Origin: Pseudomonadota bacterium
GTDB taxonomy: Bacteria; Pseudomonadota; Alphaproteobacteria; Rhizobiales; Xanthobacteraceae
DNA: 5,943 nucleotides
Direction of reading: 5' to 3'
Assembly: GCA_023432845.1 (NCBI GenBank)
Contig: JAEZEY010000369.1
Coordinates: 1-5,943 of the forward strand
The notes below the pieces were generated by a model. The model was not told the origin of the DNA. It worked only from the letters and a program-made list of their open reading frames with translations, and did no database searches. The translations under genes and the position numbers were made by a program. Shown here in pieces: positions 1 to 5,943 of the stretch. Position 1 is the stretch's first letter, and each line of letters opens with the position of its first letter.

Positions 1-160
1 GCAGGGCCGTTGGGTCAAGAAGGCTTGATCGTCGCGCTCAGGTTCGATGCAAGGATTTGCTCGCTCGGCCACTGGCGGAGTTGCCGCTGCCATTGTGATG
101 ACGCAAAATAGGTCTTAAGGGACAAGATGATAGTTTGACTGGCGCAAAGTTGATCCGGGG
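1..160. other. Left-edge region with no supported gene
   Basis: No feature here can be firmly supported. Two frames stay open from the left edge on the forward strand, to stops at 96-98 and 109-111. One reverse-strand frame is open from an ATG at 93-91 to the edge and would begin MAAATPPVAERANPC. All are about 31 to 36 codons, too short to mean much in GC-rich DNA. The reverse candidate has no Shine-Dalgarno sequence and a lower third-position GC than the genes in this window. Bases 100-150 are noticeably less GC-rich than the surroundings, as expected for an intergenic region upstream of the lipoprotein gene, but I found no well-spaced -35/-10 pair. Confidence 0.5.
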
Positions 161-793
161 ATGTTGGTCTTGGTGCGACGCGAGGTGAACTCGAAACTTT
201 CGATAGCGGGCGCGGCGCTCATGGCGCTTGTCCTCGGCGGCTGCGGCAGCCTGAACAGCATGAGCGATACGTTTCGCTCCGACGCCGGCTGGTTCTCGAA
301 GCCTGTGAGCAGCCTGCTGTCGCGCGAGGACGGCTCCGGCTCGATGGGCACAGCCAAAAACTTCTCGCTGGGGCCGAGCGGGCCGGTTGCTCCGGAAGAC
401 CTGGTCAATCCTGATGGCAGCTGCGCGCCCGCAGCGCCCGATCCCGCATCGTCAAGCCCCGCCGCCGCGCCGCAGGTCGGATCCGTGGCCGGCGATCTCG
501 CCGGCGGAGCCATGCCCGCCGCGGCATCGGAAGTGCCACTCGGCGGCGTCGCGCCCGGCATGTCCGAATGCCAGGTGGTGCGCCGCGCCGGCGCCCCGAG
601 CAACGTCGCCATTGGCGCGGAGAACAACGAACGCCGGGTGGTGCTAACCTATGTGGCCGGGCATTGGCCCGGCGTGTACACGTTCGCGTCCGGTCGCCTG
701 AAGGTGGTCGATGCGTTGCCGGAAGCGCAGAAGCCGAAGCCGGTGGCGAAGAAGAAGCCTGCAGCGCGACGCGCGCCGGCTCGCGTCAATTGA
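161..793 (+). CDS. Predicted outer-membrane lipoprotein with a BamE-like C-terminal domain
   Basis: Hypothetical lipoprotein of 210 residues as drawn. The N-terminus has basic residues (R6, R7, K12), a hydrophobic run at about 13-25, and a lipobox L25-G26-G27-C28, so signal peptidase II should cleave before Cys28 and leave a lipidated protein in the periplasm. S30 rather than Asp follows the +1 region, which fits outer-membrane sorting by the E. coli rule, if that rule applies here. Residues 88-128 are an Ala/Pro/Ser/Gly-rich linker. Residues 128-185 (GMSECQVVRRAG, then VVLTY and YTFASGRLKVVD) follow the pattern of the SmpA/OmlA (BamE) fold: a short helix pair, then strands ending in an aromatic-Phe-x-x-Gly-x-Leu hairpin. 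The last 20 residues are Lys/Ala/Pro-rich. The start is uncertain: GGGG directly abuts ATG 161, while GTG 173 or GTG 185 would give tighter signal peptides. The lipoprotein call is firm; the BamE relation is inference. Confidence 0.8.
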   Translation: MLVLVRREVNSKLSIAGAALMALVLGGCGSLNSMSDTFRSDAGWFSKPVSSLLSREDGSGSMGTAKNFSLGPSGPVAPEDLVNPDGSCAPAAPDPASSSPAAAPQVGSVAGDLAGGAMPAAASEVPLGGVAPGMSECQVVRRAGAPSNVAIGAENNERRVVLTYVAGHWPGVYTFASGRLKVVDALPEAQKPKPVAKKKPAARRAPARVN

Positions 794-798
794 CGCGA
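781..798. repeat. Perfect 18-bp palindrome at the convergent gene junction
   Basis: TCGCGTCAATTGACGCGA reads identically on both strands with no mismatch or spacer. It covers the last codons and TGA stop of the lipoprotein gene and part of the 11-base gap before the ABC-F stop codon. As RNA it could fold into a 7-bp stem with an AAUU loop from either direction. Neither side is followed by a T-tract, so it is not a classic intrinsic terminator. It may help end convergent transcription, protect mRNA 3' ends, or bind a dimeric protein; the sequence does not decide between these. Confidence 0.6.
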
Positions 799-804
799 TA
801 GACG

Positions 805-2673
805 TTACGCCTGTTCCAGCTGGCTCGAGGCTTCGAGCCATTCCTCCTCGGCTTTCGCGATCGCCGCGACGACGTTGGCGCGTGTCTTCGACAGCTCGGC
901 GGCGCGCGCCGGATCCTTCGTGAACAGCTCGCCATCCGACAGCGTGTGATCGAGTTTGGCGAGCTGCTTGTTGAGCTGGGCGATGTCGCTTTCGGCCTTT
1001 TGGATCTTCTTGCGCAAAGGCGCAGTCTCGGCGCGTTTTTCGGCGGCGGTACGGCGCACCTCTGCCGGATCGACGCGCGGCGCCGCCTTGGCGACGCTCG
1101 CCGGCTTGCCGTCCGACAGGATGAAGCGGTGATAGTCTTCGAGGTCGCCGTCGAAGGGTTTGACACGGCCGTTCGCCACCAGCCACAGCCGGTCGACGCA
1201 AGCCTCAAGCAGATAGCGGTCGTGCGACACCAAGATTACGGCGCCGGGGAAGTCGTTGATCGCCTCGATCAACGCGCCGCGGCTGTCGATGTCGAGATGG
1301 TTGGTCGGCTCGTCGAGAATGATGAGATGCGGCGCTTCGAACGTCGACAGGCCCAGCATCAGGCGCGCCTTCTCGCCGCCGGATAGTTTCTCGACCTTGG
1401 TATTCGCCGCGTCCCCGGAAAAGCCGATGGCGCCGACGCGGGCGCGGACCCGGGCTTCCGGCTGATCGGGCATCAGGCGGCGCACGTGATCGTAAGGGCT
1501 GTCGTTGAGGTCGAGTTCATCGACCTGATGCTGGGCGAAGTAGCCGACCTTGAGCGGCGCGGCGCGGGTCACGTTGCCGCGCTCGGGCTTCAGTCTCCCG
1601 GCCAGCAGCTTCACCAAGGTCGATTTGCCGTTGCCGTTGGCGCCCAGCAGCGCGATGCGGTCGTCATTGTCGATACGCAGCGACACGTCGCTCAGCACCG
1701 GATGGCCGGGCTCGTAACCGACGGCGACGCCTTCAGTGGCGATGATCGGTGGCGACAAGAGCTTGTCCGGCGCGGGGATGTTGATCGGCCGCACATCCTC
1801 GGTCGTCATCGACACGATCGGCTGCATCTTCGCCAGCATCTTGATGCGCGATTGCGCCTGCCGCGCCTTGGTGGCCTTGGCGCGGAAGCGATCGACGAAG
1901 GCTTGGAGATGCGCGCGCTGTGCCTCCTGCTTCTTGATCATCTTCTGGTCGAGCGCGAGGCGTTCGCTGCGCAGCCGCTCGTAGTCGGAATAGCCGCCCT
2001 TGTAGAGCGTCAGCTTCTTGGCCTCGAGGGCGAGGATCTGATTGACCGAGTGGTCGAGCAGGTCACGATCGTGGCTGACCACGATCATGGTGTGCGGATA
2101 TTTCGCCAGATGGTCCTGCAGCCACAACGTGCCTTCGATGTCGAGATAGTTGGTCGGCTCGTCGAGCAGCAAGAGGTCCGGCTCGGCGAACAAGGTCGCG
2201 GCGAGCGCGACGCGCATGCGCCAGCCGCCGGAGAATTCGGTGCAGGGCCGCTGCTGGTCCGCCGGCGAGAAGCCGAGGCCGGACAGGATGGCGGCGGCGC
2301 GGGCGGGGGCGGCATGGGCGCCGATGTCGGCGAGCCGCGACTGGATCTCGGCGATCCGGTGCGGGTCGGTGGCGGTTTCCGCCTCGGCAAGCAAGTCGGT
2401 GCGCTCGCTCGGCGCCTGCAGCACGACCTCCAGCAGACTTTCGGGACCGTTCGGGGCTTCCTGGGCGAGGCGGCCGATGCGCCAGCGCGGCGGGATGCTG
2501 ACGGAGCCGGTCTCGGCCCCAAGCTGCCCGGTGATGACGTTGAACAGGGTCGACTTGCCGGTGCCGTTGCGCCCGATCAGGCCGACGCGCGCGCCGGGCG
2601 TGACCCGGGCGCTGGCGTCTTCCAGCAGCGCGCGGCCGGCAATGCGGACGGTGAGGTTGTCGATAATCAGCAT
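805..2673 (-). CDS. YheS-type ABC-F ATPase (ribosome-associated, not a transporter)
   Basis: A 622-residue tandem ABC ATPase without membrane segments. Domain 1 has Walker A GRNGTGKST (34-42), signature SGGWRMR (148-154), Walker B/D-loop LLLLDEPTNYLD (167-178) and switch His201. Domain 2 has Walker A GANGNGKST (344-352), signature LSGGEKAR (430-437), Walker B LIILDEPTNHLD (450-461) and His484. The charged inter-domain linker (about 225-300) contains DRFRAKATKARQAQSRIKML, very close to E. coli YheS, as are FSGGWRMR and the FDGDLEDY stretch near 507. Residues 535-620 form a probable coiled-coil tail. Length matches YheS (about 637). ABC-F proteins bind the ribosomal E site and use ATP to modulate translation; the exact task of YheS members is poorly defined. 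Both ATPase sites look intact. AAGG lies about 8 bases upstream of the ATG. The gene follows dinB-like by 51 bases on the same strand. It could be named Uup/ABC-F generically, but YheS is the better match. Confidence 0.95.
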   Translation of the reverse strand: MLIIDNLTVRIAGRALLEDASARVTPGARVGLIGRNGTGKSTLFNVITGQLGAETGSVSIPPRWRIGRLAQEAPNGPESLLEVVLQAPSERTDLLAEAETATDPHRIAEIQSRLADIGAHAAPARAAAILSGLGFSPADQQRPCTEFSGGWRMRVALAATLFAEPDLLLLDEPTNYLDIEGTLWLQDHLAKYPHTMIVVSHDRDLLDHSVNQILALEAKKLTLYKGGYSDYERLRSERLALDQKMIKKQEAQRAHLQAFVDRFRAKATKARQAQSRIKMLAKMQPIVSMTTEDVRPINIPAPDKLLSPPIIATEGVAVGYEPGHPVLSDVSLRIDNDDRIALLGANGNGKSTLVKLLAGRLKPERGNVTRAAPLKVGYFAQHQVDELDLNDSPYDHVRRLMPDQPEARVRARVGAIGFSGDAANTKVEKLSGGEKARLMLGLSTFEAPHLIILDEPTNHLDIDSRGALIEAINDFPGAVILVSHDRYLLEACVDRLWLVANGRVKPFDGDLEDYHRFILSDGKPASVAKAAPRVDPAEVRRTAAEKRAETAPLRKKIQKAESDIAQLNKQLAKLDHTLSDGELFTKDPARAAELSKTRANVVAAIAKAEEEWLEASSQLEQA

Positions 2674-2724
2674 AATGCGCGCCTTGTGGCCGACGCGCTT
2701 GCGCCGCGCAATAGGTCTGTCGGG

Positions 2725-3252
2725 TCAGCCTGCCGCGCTGCGCGCCATGCCGCTCTCCCGCTGCAGGACGAGCAGGTCGAAGCTCGGCGCTGCGTCATTG
2801 CCGCCGATGGCTGTTAGCAGGGCATGCGCCTGGCCGCGGTGGTGCGTCTGGTGATTGAAGAAATGATCGAGCGCCGGCGCCAGCGGCTGCTCGATGGTTT
2901 TCTGCGGGGTCGTGACGGTCTTGTAGCGCAGCATCCCCGACAGCTTCTCCTGATCGAGTCCGTCGATGTAACGATTGATGAGGACGTCCTGCGAGCGGCG
3001 CGCGGCGCGCAAATCCTCGAACTTGTCGAACAGGATGGCATCGAGGCCCGGCGGGATTTCGCCGGCGCCGGTAAAGCGGCGCATCCAGATGCGGTCGGCA
3101 ACCAGGAGGTGGTTCAGCGTGCCGTGCAGCGACTTGAAGAAGGCACCGCGGTCGGCCCGGTATTCCGCGTCCGGCACCTTGGCGGCGGCGTCGTAAAGCC
3201 GCTCGTTGCACCAGGCATTGTAGGCGGCGAACATCTGGTAGCGGGATTTCAT
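2725..3252 (-). CDS. DinB/YfiT-family putative metal-dependent protein
   Basis: A 175-residue four-helix-bundle protein of the DinB family. The start MKSRYQMFAAYNAW is typical of the family. Likely metal ligands are His48 (in LNHLL) and the HxxxH pair His134/His138 in FFNHQTHHRGQ, the hallmark C-terminal helix motif. DinB-fold proteins bind a divalent metal and some act as thiol-dependent transferases or hydrolases, but most, including this one, have no known reaction; despite the name, DNA-damage induction is not shown here. I chose the ATG at 3252 because GGAG sits 6 bases upstream and the family's conserved N-terminus begins there. An upstream in-frame ATG at 3357 would add 35 residues unlike the family, reading through the ndk promoter region. 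The ABC-F gene starts 51 bases downstream, so the two may be co-transcribed; ndk is divergent. Confidence 0.9.
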   Translation of the reverse strand: MKSRYQMFAAYNAWCNERLYDAAAKVPDAEYRADRGAFFKSLHGTLNHLLVADRIWMRRFTGAGEIPPGLDAILFDKFEDLRAARRSQDVLINRYIDGLDQEKLSGMLRYKTVTTPQKTIEQPLAPALDHFFNHQTHHRGQAHALLTAIGGNDAAPSFDLLVLQRESGMARSAAG

Positions 3253-3305
3253 GAAGGTCTCCGGCGCTCGCGGAAAACGCGTTGAAAGATGAGGCAAAAC
3301 CGGCC

Positions 3306-3335
3306 TTGCCGGGGCCCCTCGGCCCCCGGTATAAG
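3306..3335 (+). promoter_or_regulatory. Putative sigma-70-type promoter of ndk
   Basis: TTGCCG (3306-3311) and TATAAG (3330-3335) are separated by 18 bases, each differing from the consensus hexamers at few positions. Transcription would start near 3342, leaving an untranslated leader of about 65 bases before ndk. The spacer contains GGGGCC-CCTC-GGCCCC (3311-3326), a 6-bp inverted repeat that is unusual inside a promoter. This is called from sequence alone. Confidence 0.5.
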
Positions 3336-3390
3336 CCGCCCGCAATCTCCCCTCCAATCAATGTCGGACATCGTTCCGATCAATTCCACT

Positions 3391-3396
3391 GAAGGA
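3391..3396 (+). promoter_or_regulatory. ndk ribosome binding site
   Basis: GAAGGA lies 10 bases upstream of the ATG at 3407. It matches the 16S rRNA tail well and settles that start, which also gives the conserved Ndk N-terminus MAVERTFSILKPDAT. Confidence 0.75.
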
Positions 3397-3406
3397 TTTA
3401 AACCCG

Positions 3407-3829
3407 ATGGCGGTTGAGCGTACTTTTTCGATCCTCAAGCCCGATGCCACCGAGCGGAACCTGACCGGCGCGATCAATGCCATGATCGAAAAGGCCGGTC
3501 TGCGCATCGTCGCGCAGAAGCGCGTGCGCATCACCAAGGAACAGGCCGAGCAGTTCTATTCGGTGCACAAGGCGCGGCCGTTCTTCGGCGAACTCGTCGA
3601 CTTCATGATCTCGGCTCCGGTCGTTGTGCAGGTCCTCGAAGGCGAAGGGGCCATTGCCAAGTACCGTGACGTGATGGGCGCTACCGACCCGTCGAAGGCG
3701 GCCGACGGCACTATCCGCAAGACCCACGCGAAGTCGATCGGCGAGAACTCGGTTCACGGTTCCGACTCGCCGGAAAACGCGGCGATCGAAATCGCCCAGT
3801 TCTTCTCCGGCAACGAAATCGTCGGCTAA
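3407..3829 (+). CDS. ndk: Nucleoside diphosphate kinase
   Basis: Ndk moves the terminal phosphate of ATP onto other (deoxy)nucleoside diphosphates through a phosphohistidine intermediate, balancing NTP and dNTP pools in the cytoplasm. The 140-residue length is normal for bacteria. Every known key residue is present at the standard numbering: Lys11 (KPDAT), Phe59, Arg87, Thr93, Arg104, Asn114 and the phosphorylated His117 in ENSVHGSDS. The C-terminus (AAIEIAQFFSGNEIVG) is of the alphaproteobacterial kind. The gene appears to be a single-gene transcript: its own promoter lies about 70 bases upstream, the neighbour on the left is divergent, and a strong hairpin terminator begins 15 bases after the stop codon. 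No anomaly was seen. Confidence 0.98.
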   Translation: MAVERTFSILKPDATERNLTGAINAMIEKAGLRIVAQKRVRITKEQAEQFYSVHKARPFFGELVDFMISAPVVVQVLEGEGAIAKYRDVMGATDPSKAADGTIRKTHAKSIGENSVHGSDSPENAAIEIAQFFSGNEIVG

Positions 3830-3844
3830 GAGCCCAGCGTGATC

Positions 3845-3876
3845 CAAAGGGCCGCTCCTCAGGGGGCGGCCCTTTG
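3845..3876 (+). terminator. Hairpin terminator after ndk
   Basis: CAAAGGGCCGCTCC pairs with GGGGCGGCCCTTTG to give a 14-bp stem (one G-U pair) around a four-base TCAG loop. The stem is G/C-rich with an A/T base. The 3' arm ends TTTG and is followed by CTTG rather than a long T-run, so termination may be imperfect or aided by Rho. The A-run in the 5' arm means it could also act on reverse-strand transcripts. Its place, between ndk and a gene with its own -10 element, supports the call. Confidence 0.8.
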
Positions 3877-3922
3877 CTTGCCGTCGCCGTGACAAGATGG
3901 CGACGTGCCGCGACTCCGCCGG

Positions 3923-3928
3923 TATAAT
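3923..3928 (+). promoter_or_regulatory. Consensus -10 element directly upstream of the oxidoreductase start
   Basis: A perfect TATAAT stands 7 bases before ATG 3936. With normal spacing the first transcribed base would be about 3935-3936, so the mRNA would have essentially no leader. No good -35 is found at 16-18 bases upstream (the sequence there is near GCGACG), and there is no TG extended -10, so the promoter could be weak or activator-dependent. TATAAT is a rare word in such GC-rich DNA, which favours function, but a chance match is possible. Confidence 0.45.
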
Positions 3929-3935
3929 CGCGGCC

Positions 3936-5943
3936 ATGAACCAGACCGTGCGCCCCCCGAAACAGGCCACCCGGATCGGCCATTCCGCCTGTCCGCATGA
4001 TTGCCCTTCGACCTGCGCACTCGAGGTCGAACTGATCGACGAGCGAACGATCGGCCGGGTGCGCGGCGCCCGCGACAACGACTACACGGCCGGCGTCGTC
4101 TGCGCCAAGGTCGCACGTTATGCCGAGCGCGAGCATCACGCCGACCGGCTGATGCACCCGCTGCAGCGCGTCGGCGATAAAGGCTCGCGCGAGTTTCGCC
4201 GCATCGCCTGGGATGACGCCCTCGACATTGTCGCCGAGCAGCTGTTGAAGGCCGAGGCCCGTCACGGCGCGGAAAGCGTCTGGCCTTATTTCTATGCCGG
4301 CACCATGGGCCTCGTGATGCGCGACGGCATCAACCGGCTGCGCAACGTCAAGAAATACTCCGGTTTCCATTCCACTATCTGCGTCAATCCGGCCTGGGCG
4401 GGCTTTGCCGCCGGCACCGGAAAGATCGCCGGCAGCGATCCGCGCGAGATGGCCAAGTCCGATCTCGTCGTGATCTGGGGCACCAATCCGGTGAACACTC
4501 AGGTCAATGTCATGACCCACGCGACGCGCGCGCGGAAAGAGCGCGGCGCGAAAATCGCGGCCGTCGATGTCTATATGAACGGCACCATGGAGCAGGCCGA
4601 TCTGCCTGTGCTGGTGAAGCCCGGCACCGACGGCGCGCTCGCCTGCGCGGTGATGCATTGCCTGTTCCGCGACGGCAAGGCGGACTGGGCCTACCTCGAC
4701 AAATACACCGATGCGCCGCGCGAACTGGAGGCGCATCTGAAATCGCGCGATCCGCACTGGGCCTCCGCGATCACCGGCGCGCCGGTCGAGACCATCGAGG
4801 AATTCGCCCGGCTGATCGGTGAGACCAAACGCACTTACTTCCGGCTGGGCTACGGCTTTGCCCGCTCGCGCAATGGCGCGGCCAACATGCATGCGGCGCT
4901 GTCGATCGCCGCGGTGACCGGCGCCTGGCAGTACGAGGGCGGCGGCGCCTTCCACAACAACAACGACATCTTCGGGCTCGACAAAACGCTCATCGAGGGT
5001 GCCGACGCCTTCGATCCGTCGGTGCGGATGCTGGATCAGTCGAAAATCGGGCCGATCCTCACTGGCGACCGCGACGCGCTGCGGGGCGGCCCGCCGGTCG
5101 ATGCGCTGTTCATCCAGAACACTAACCCCATGTCGGTGGCGCCAGACCAGACCCTGGTGAAGCATGGCTTCGCGCGCGACGATCTTTTCGTCTGTGTCCA
5201 CGAGCAATTCATGACCGAGACGGCGCAGGTCGCCGACATCGTGCTGCCGGCGACGACCTTCCTCGAGCATGACGACATCTATCGCGGCGGCGGCCATCAA
5301 TACATTCTGCTCGGACCGAAACTGGTCGAGCCGCCGGGCGAATGCCGCAACAATCACGAGGTGATCGTCGCGCTGGCTCAGCGTCTCGGTGCCGAGCACA
5401 AGGGGTTTGCCATGAGCCCGCGCGAGTTGATCGACGACATGCTGCGTCGCTCCAACCGCGGCACTTTGGCTGAACTCGAGGCCAACAAGTGGCTCGATTT
5501 CCAGCCGCCCTTCGAAAAGGCGCATTATCTCGATGGCTTCAACTGGCCGGACGGCAAATTCCGCTTCAAGCCCGACTGGCCGCGGGTTCCGTTCCGCAGT
5601 CCGTATAACTCAGGACCGGTCGATGACATGCCGGCGCTGCCCGATCACTGGGCCGTGGTCGAGGCTGCGGACGCCGAACATCCGTTTCGTCTGGCGACGT
5701 CTCCGGCGCGCGGCTTTCTCAATTCGACTTTCAACGAGACGCCGACGTCGCTGGCCAACGAGAAGTGGCCGACGGTGATGATCCATCCCGGCGACGCAAG
5801 CGAGCAGGGCATCGCCGATGGCGATGCGGTCGTTCTCGGCAATATGCGCGGACAGGTTCGACTGCATGCCAAAGTGTTCGACGGCGTGCGCCGCGGCGTG
5901 CTGGTCGCGGAGTCGATCTGGCCGAATTCGGCGTATCCGGACG
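3936..5943 (+). CDS. Molybdopterin (bis-MGD) oxidoreductase, DMSO reductase superfamily; 3' end cut by the window
   Basis: 669 codons are visible with no stop before the right edge; relatives are about 700 residues, so only a few dozen are missing. The N-terminus has the [4Fe-4S] motif CPHDCPSTC (Cys19, Cys23, Cys27) with Cys56 in VCAK; Lys58 is at the place of the lysine that links cluster and pterin in related enzymes. The catalytic domain follows, with Cys149 in STICVNPAW as the likely molybdenum ligand and pterin-binding stretches WGTNPVNTQ (about 181-189), QNTNP (394-398) and ADIVLPATTFLE (433-444). The molydopterin dinucleotide-binding domain starts near His582 (HPFRLATSPARG). There is no Tat signal or membrane segment, so it should be cytoplasmic. 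The substrate is unknown; formate-dehydrogenase-like or S/N-oxide reductase activity are only possibilities. An in-frame ATG at 3897 would add 13 residues. Neither start has a Shine-Dalgarno sequence. No partner subunit is visible. Confidence 0.93.
   Translation, partial: MNQTVRPPKQATRIGHSACPHDCPSTCALEVELIDERTIGRVRGARDNDYTAGVVCAKVARYAEREHHADRLMHPLQRVGDKGSREFRRIAWDDALDIVAEQLLKAEARHGAESVWPYFYAGTMGLVMRDGINRLRNVKKYSGFHSTICVNPAWAGFAAGTGKIAGSDPREMAKSDLVVIWGTNPVNTQVNVMTHATRARKERGAKIAAVDVYMNGTMEQADLPVLVKPGTDGALACAVMHCLFRDGKADWAYLDKYTDAPRELEAHLKSRDPHWASAITGAPVETIEEFARLIGETKRTYFRLGYGFARSRNGAANMHAALSIAAVTGAWQYEGGGAFHNNNDIFGLDKTLIEGADAFDPSVRMLDQSKIGPILTGDRDALRGGPPVDALFIQNTNPMSVAPDQTLVKHGFARDDLFVCVHEQFMTETAQVADIVLPATTFLEHDDIYRGGGHQYILLGPKLVEPPGECRNNHEVIVALAQRLGAEHKGFAMSPRELIDDMLRRSNRGTLAELEANKWLDFQPPFEKAHYLDGFNWPDGKFRFKPDWPRVPFRSPYNSGPVDDMPALPDHWAVVEAADAEHPFRLATSPARGFLNSTFNETPTSLANEKWPTVMIHPGDASEQGIADGDAVVLGNMRGQVRLHAKVFDGVRRGVLVAESIWPNSAYPD

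Larger units (their letters stand above)
3253..3406. other. Divergent intergenic region between the DinB-family gene and ndk
   Basis: These 154 bases hold the control signals for both divergent genes. The forward promoter for ndk and a G/C-rich hairpin are listed separately. For the DinB-family gene I see a clear Shine-Dalgarno GGAG but no convincing -35/-10 pair on the reverse strand: a TTGATT followed by TTATAC has 21 bases between, too far for a good sigma-70 site. A small open frame from ATG 3361 to the stop at 3415-3417 overlaps the ndk start but lacks a ribosome binding site. Confidence 0.6.

Noticed and set aside
1..93. A possible divergent gene starting at ATG 93 on the reverse strand (MAAATPPVAERANPC...)
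   Set aside because: Only 31 codons are visible, there is no ribosome binding site, and third-position GC is lower than in the real genes; it cannot be supported without sequence to the left.
135..140. TTGACT as a -35 element for the lipoprotein gene
   Set aside because: No -10-like sequence occurs at 16-18 bases downstream; that position is GC-rich and overlaps the start codon.
1486..2817. A 443-codon forward open frame opposite the ABC-F gene
   Set aside because: It is antisense to the clearly recognised ABC-F ATPase, has no family resemblance, and has the biased composition of a shadow frame.
3253..3357. A 35-residue N-terminal extension of the DinB-family protein from ATG 3357
   Set aside because: The extension does not resemble the family, crosses the ndk promoter, and the ATG at 3252 has a well-placed GGAG.
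3361..3417. An 18-codon upstream open frame overlapping the ndk start
   Set aside because: It has no Shine-Dalgarno sequence and is short enough to arise by chance; the ndk ribosome binding site lies within it and explains translation.
3889..3894. GTGACA as a -35 partner for the TATAAT at 3923
   Set aside because: The 28-base spacing is far outside the 16-18 range for sigma-70 promoters.
3711..5525. A 604-codon open frame on the reverse strand opposite the molybdopterin oxidoreductase
   Set aside because: It is antisense to a gene with full cofactor motifs and shows no recognisable domain; its Arg/His/Gly/Ala-rich composition is typical of shadow frames in GC-rich DNA.

Overview
This is a GC-rich stretch of bacterial chromosome. 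Codon use and protein sequences resemble an alphaproteobacterium of the order Hyphomicrobiales (Bradyrhizobium/Rhodopseudomonas/Xanthobacteraceae type). The best guides are an Ndk ending of the kind seen in that group, an alphaproteobacterial-looking DinB protein, and a molybdopterin oxidoreductase whose N-terminus resembles proteins common in Bradyrhizobiaceae. The taxonomic call comes from recalled family sequences, not a database search.

Layout: bases 1-160 have no supported gene. A small predicted lipoprotein with a BamE-like C-terminal domain runs forward (161-793). It converges, with only 11 bases between stop codons, on a reverse-strand pair: a DinB-family protein (3252-2725) followed by a YheS-type ABC-F ATPase (2673-805). 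A perfect 18-bp palindrome lies over the convergent junction. A 154-bp intergenic region separates the DinB start from forward-strand ndk (3407-3829) and carries a credible sigma-70-type promoter for ndk. A strong hairpin terminator follows ndk. Then a molybdopterin (bis-MGD) oxidoreductase starts at 3936 and runs off the right edge, probably missing only its last few dozen residues.

The genes do not form one pathway. The lipoprotein probably acts in the envelope, the ABC-F ATPase at the ribosome, Ndk in nucleotide balance, DinB as a small metal-binding protein of unknown reaction, and the oxidoreductase in cytoplasmic redox chemistry with an unknown substrate. DinB and the ABC-F gene may share a transcript.

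I saw no mobile element, CRISPR array, tRNA or rRNA, and no convincing novel system. The observations most worth checking are a possible leaderless mRNA for the oxidoreductase (a perfect TATAAT placed so that transcription would begin at the start codon), the uncharacterised substrate of that enzyme, the palindrome at the convergent junction, and the BamE-like lipoprotein.
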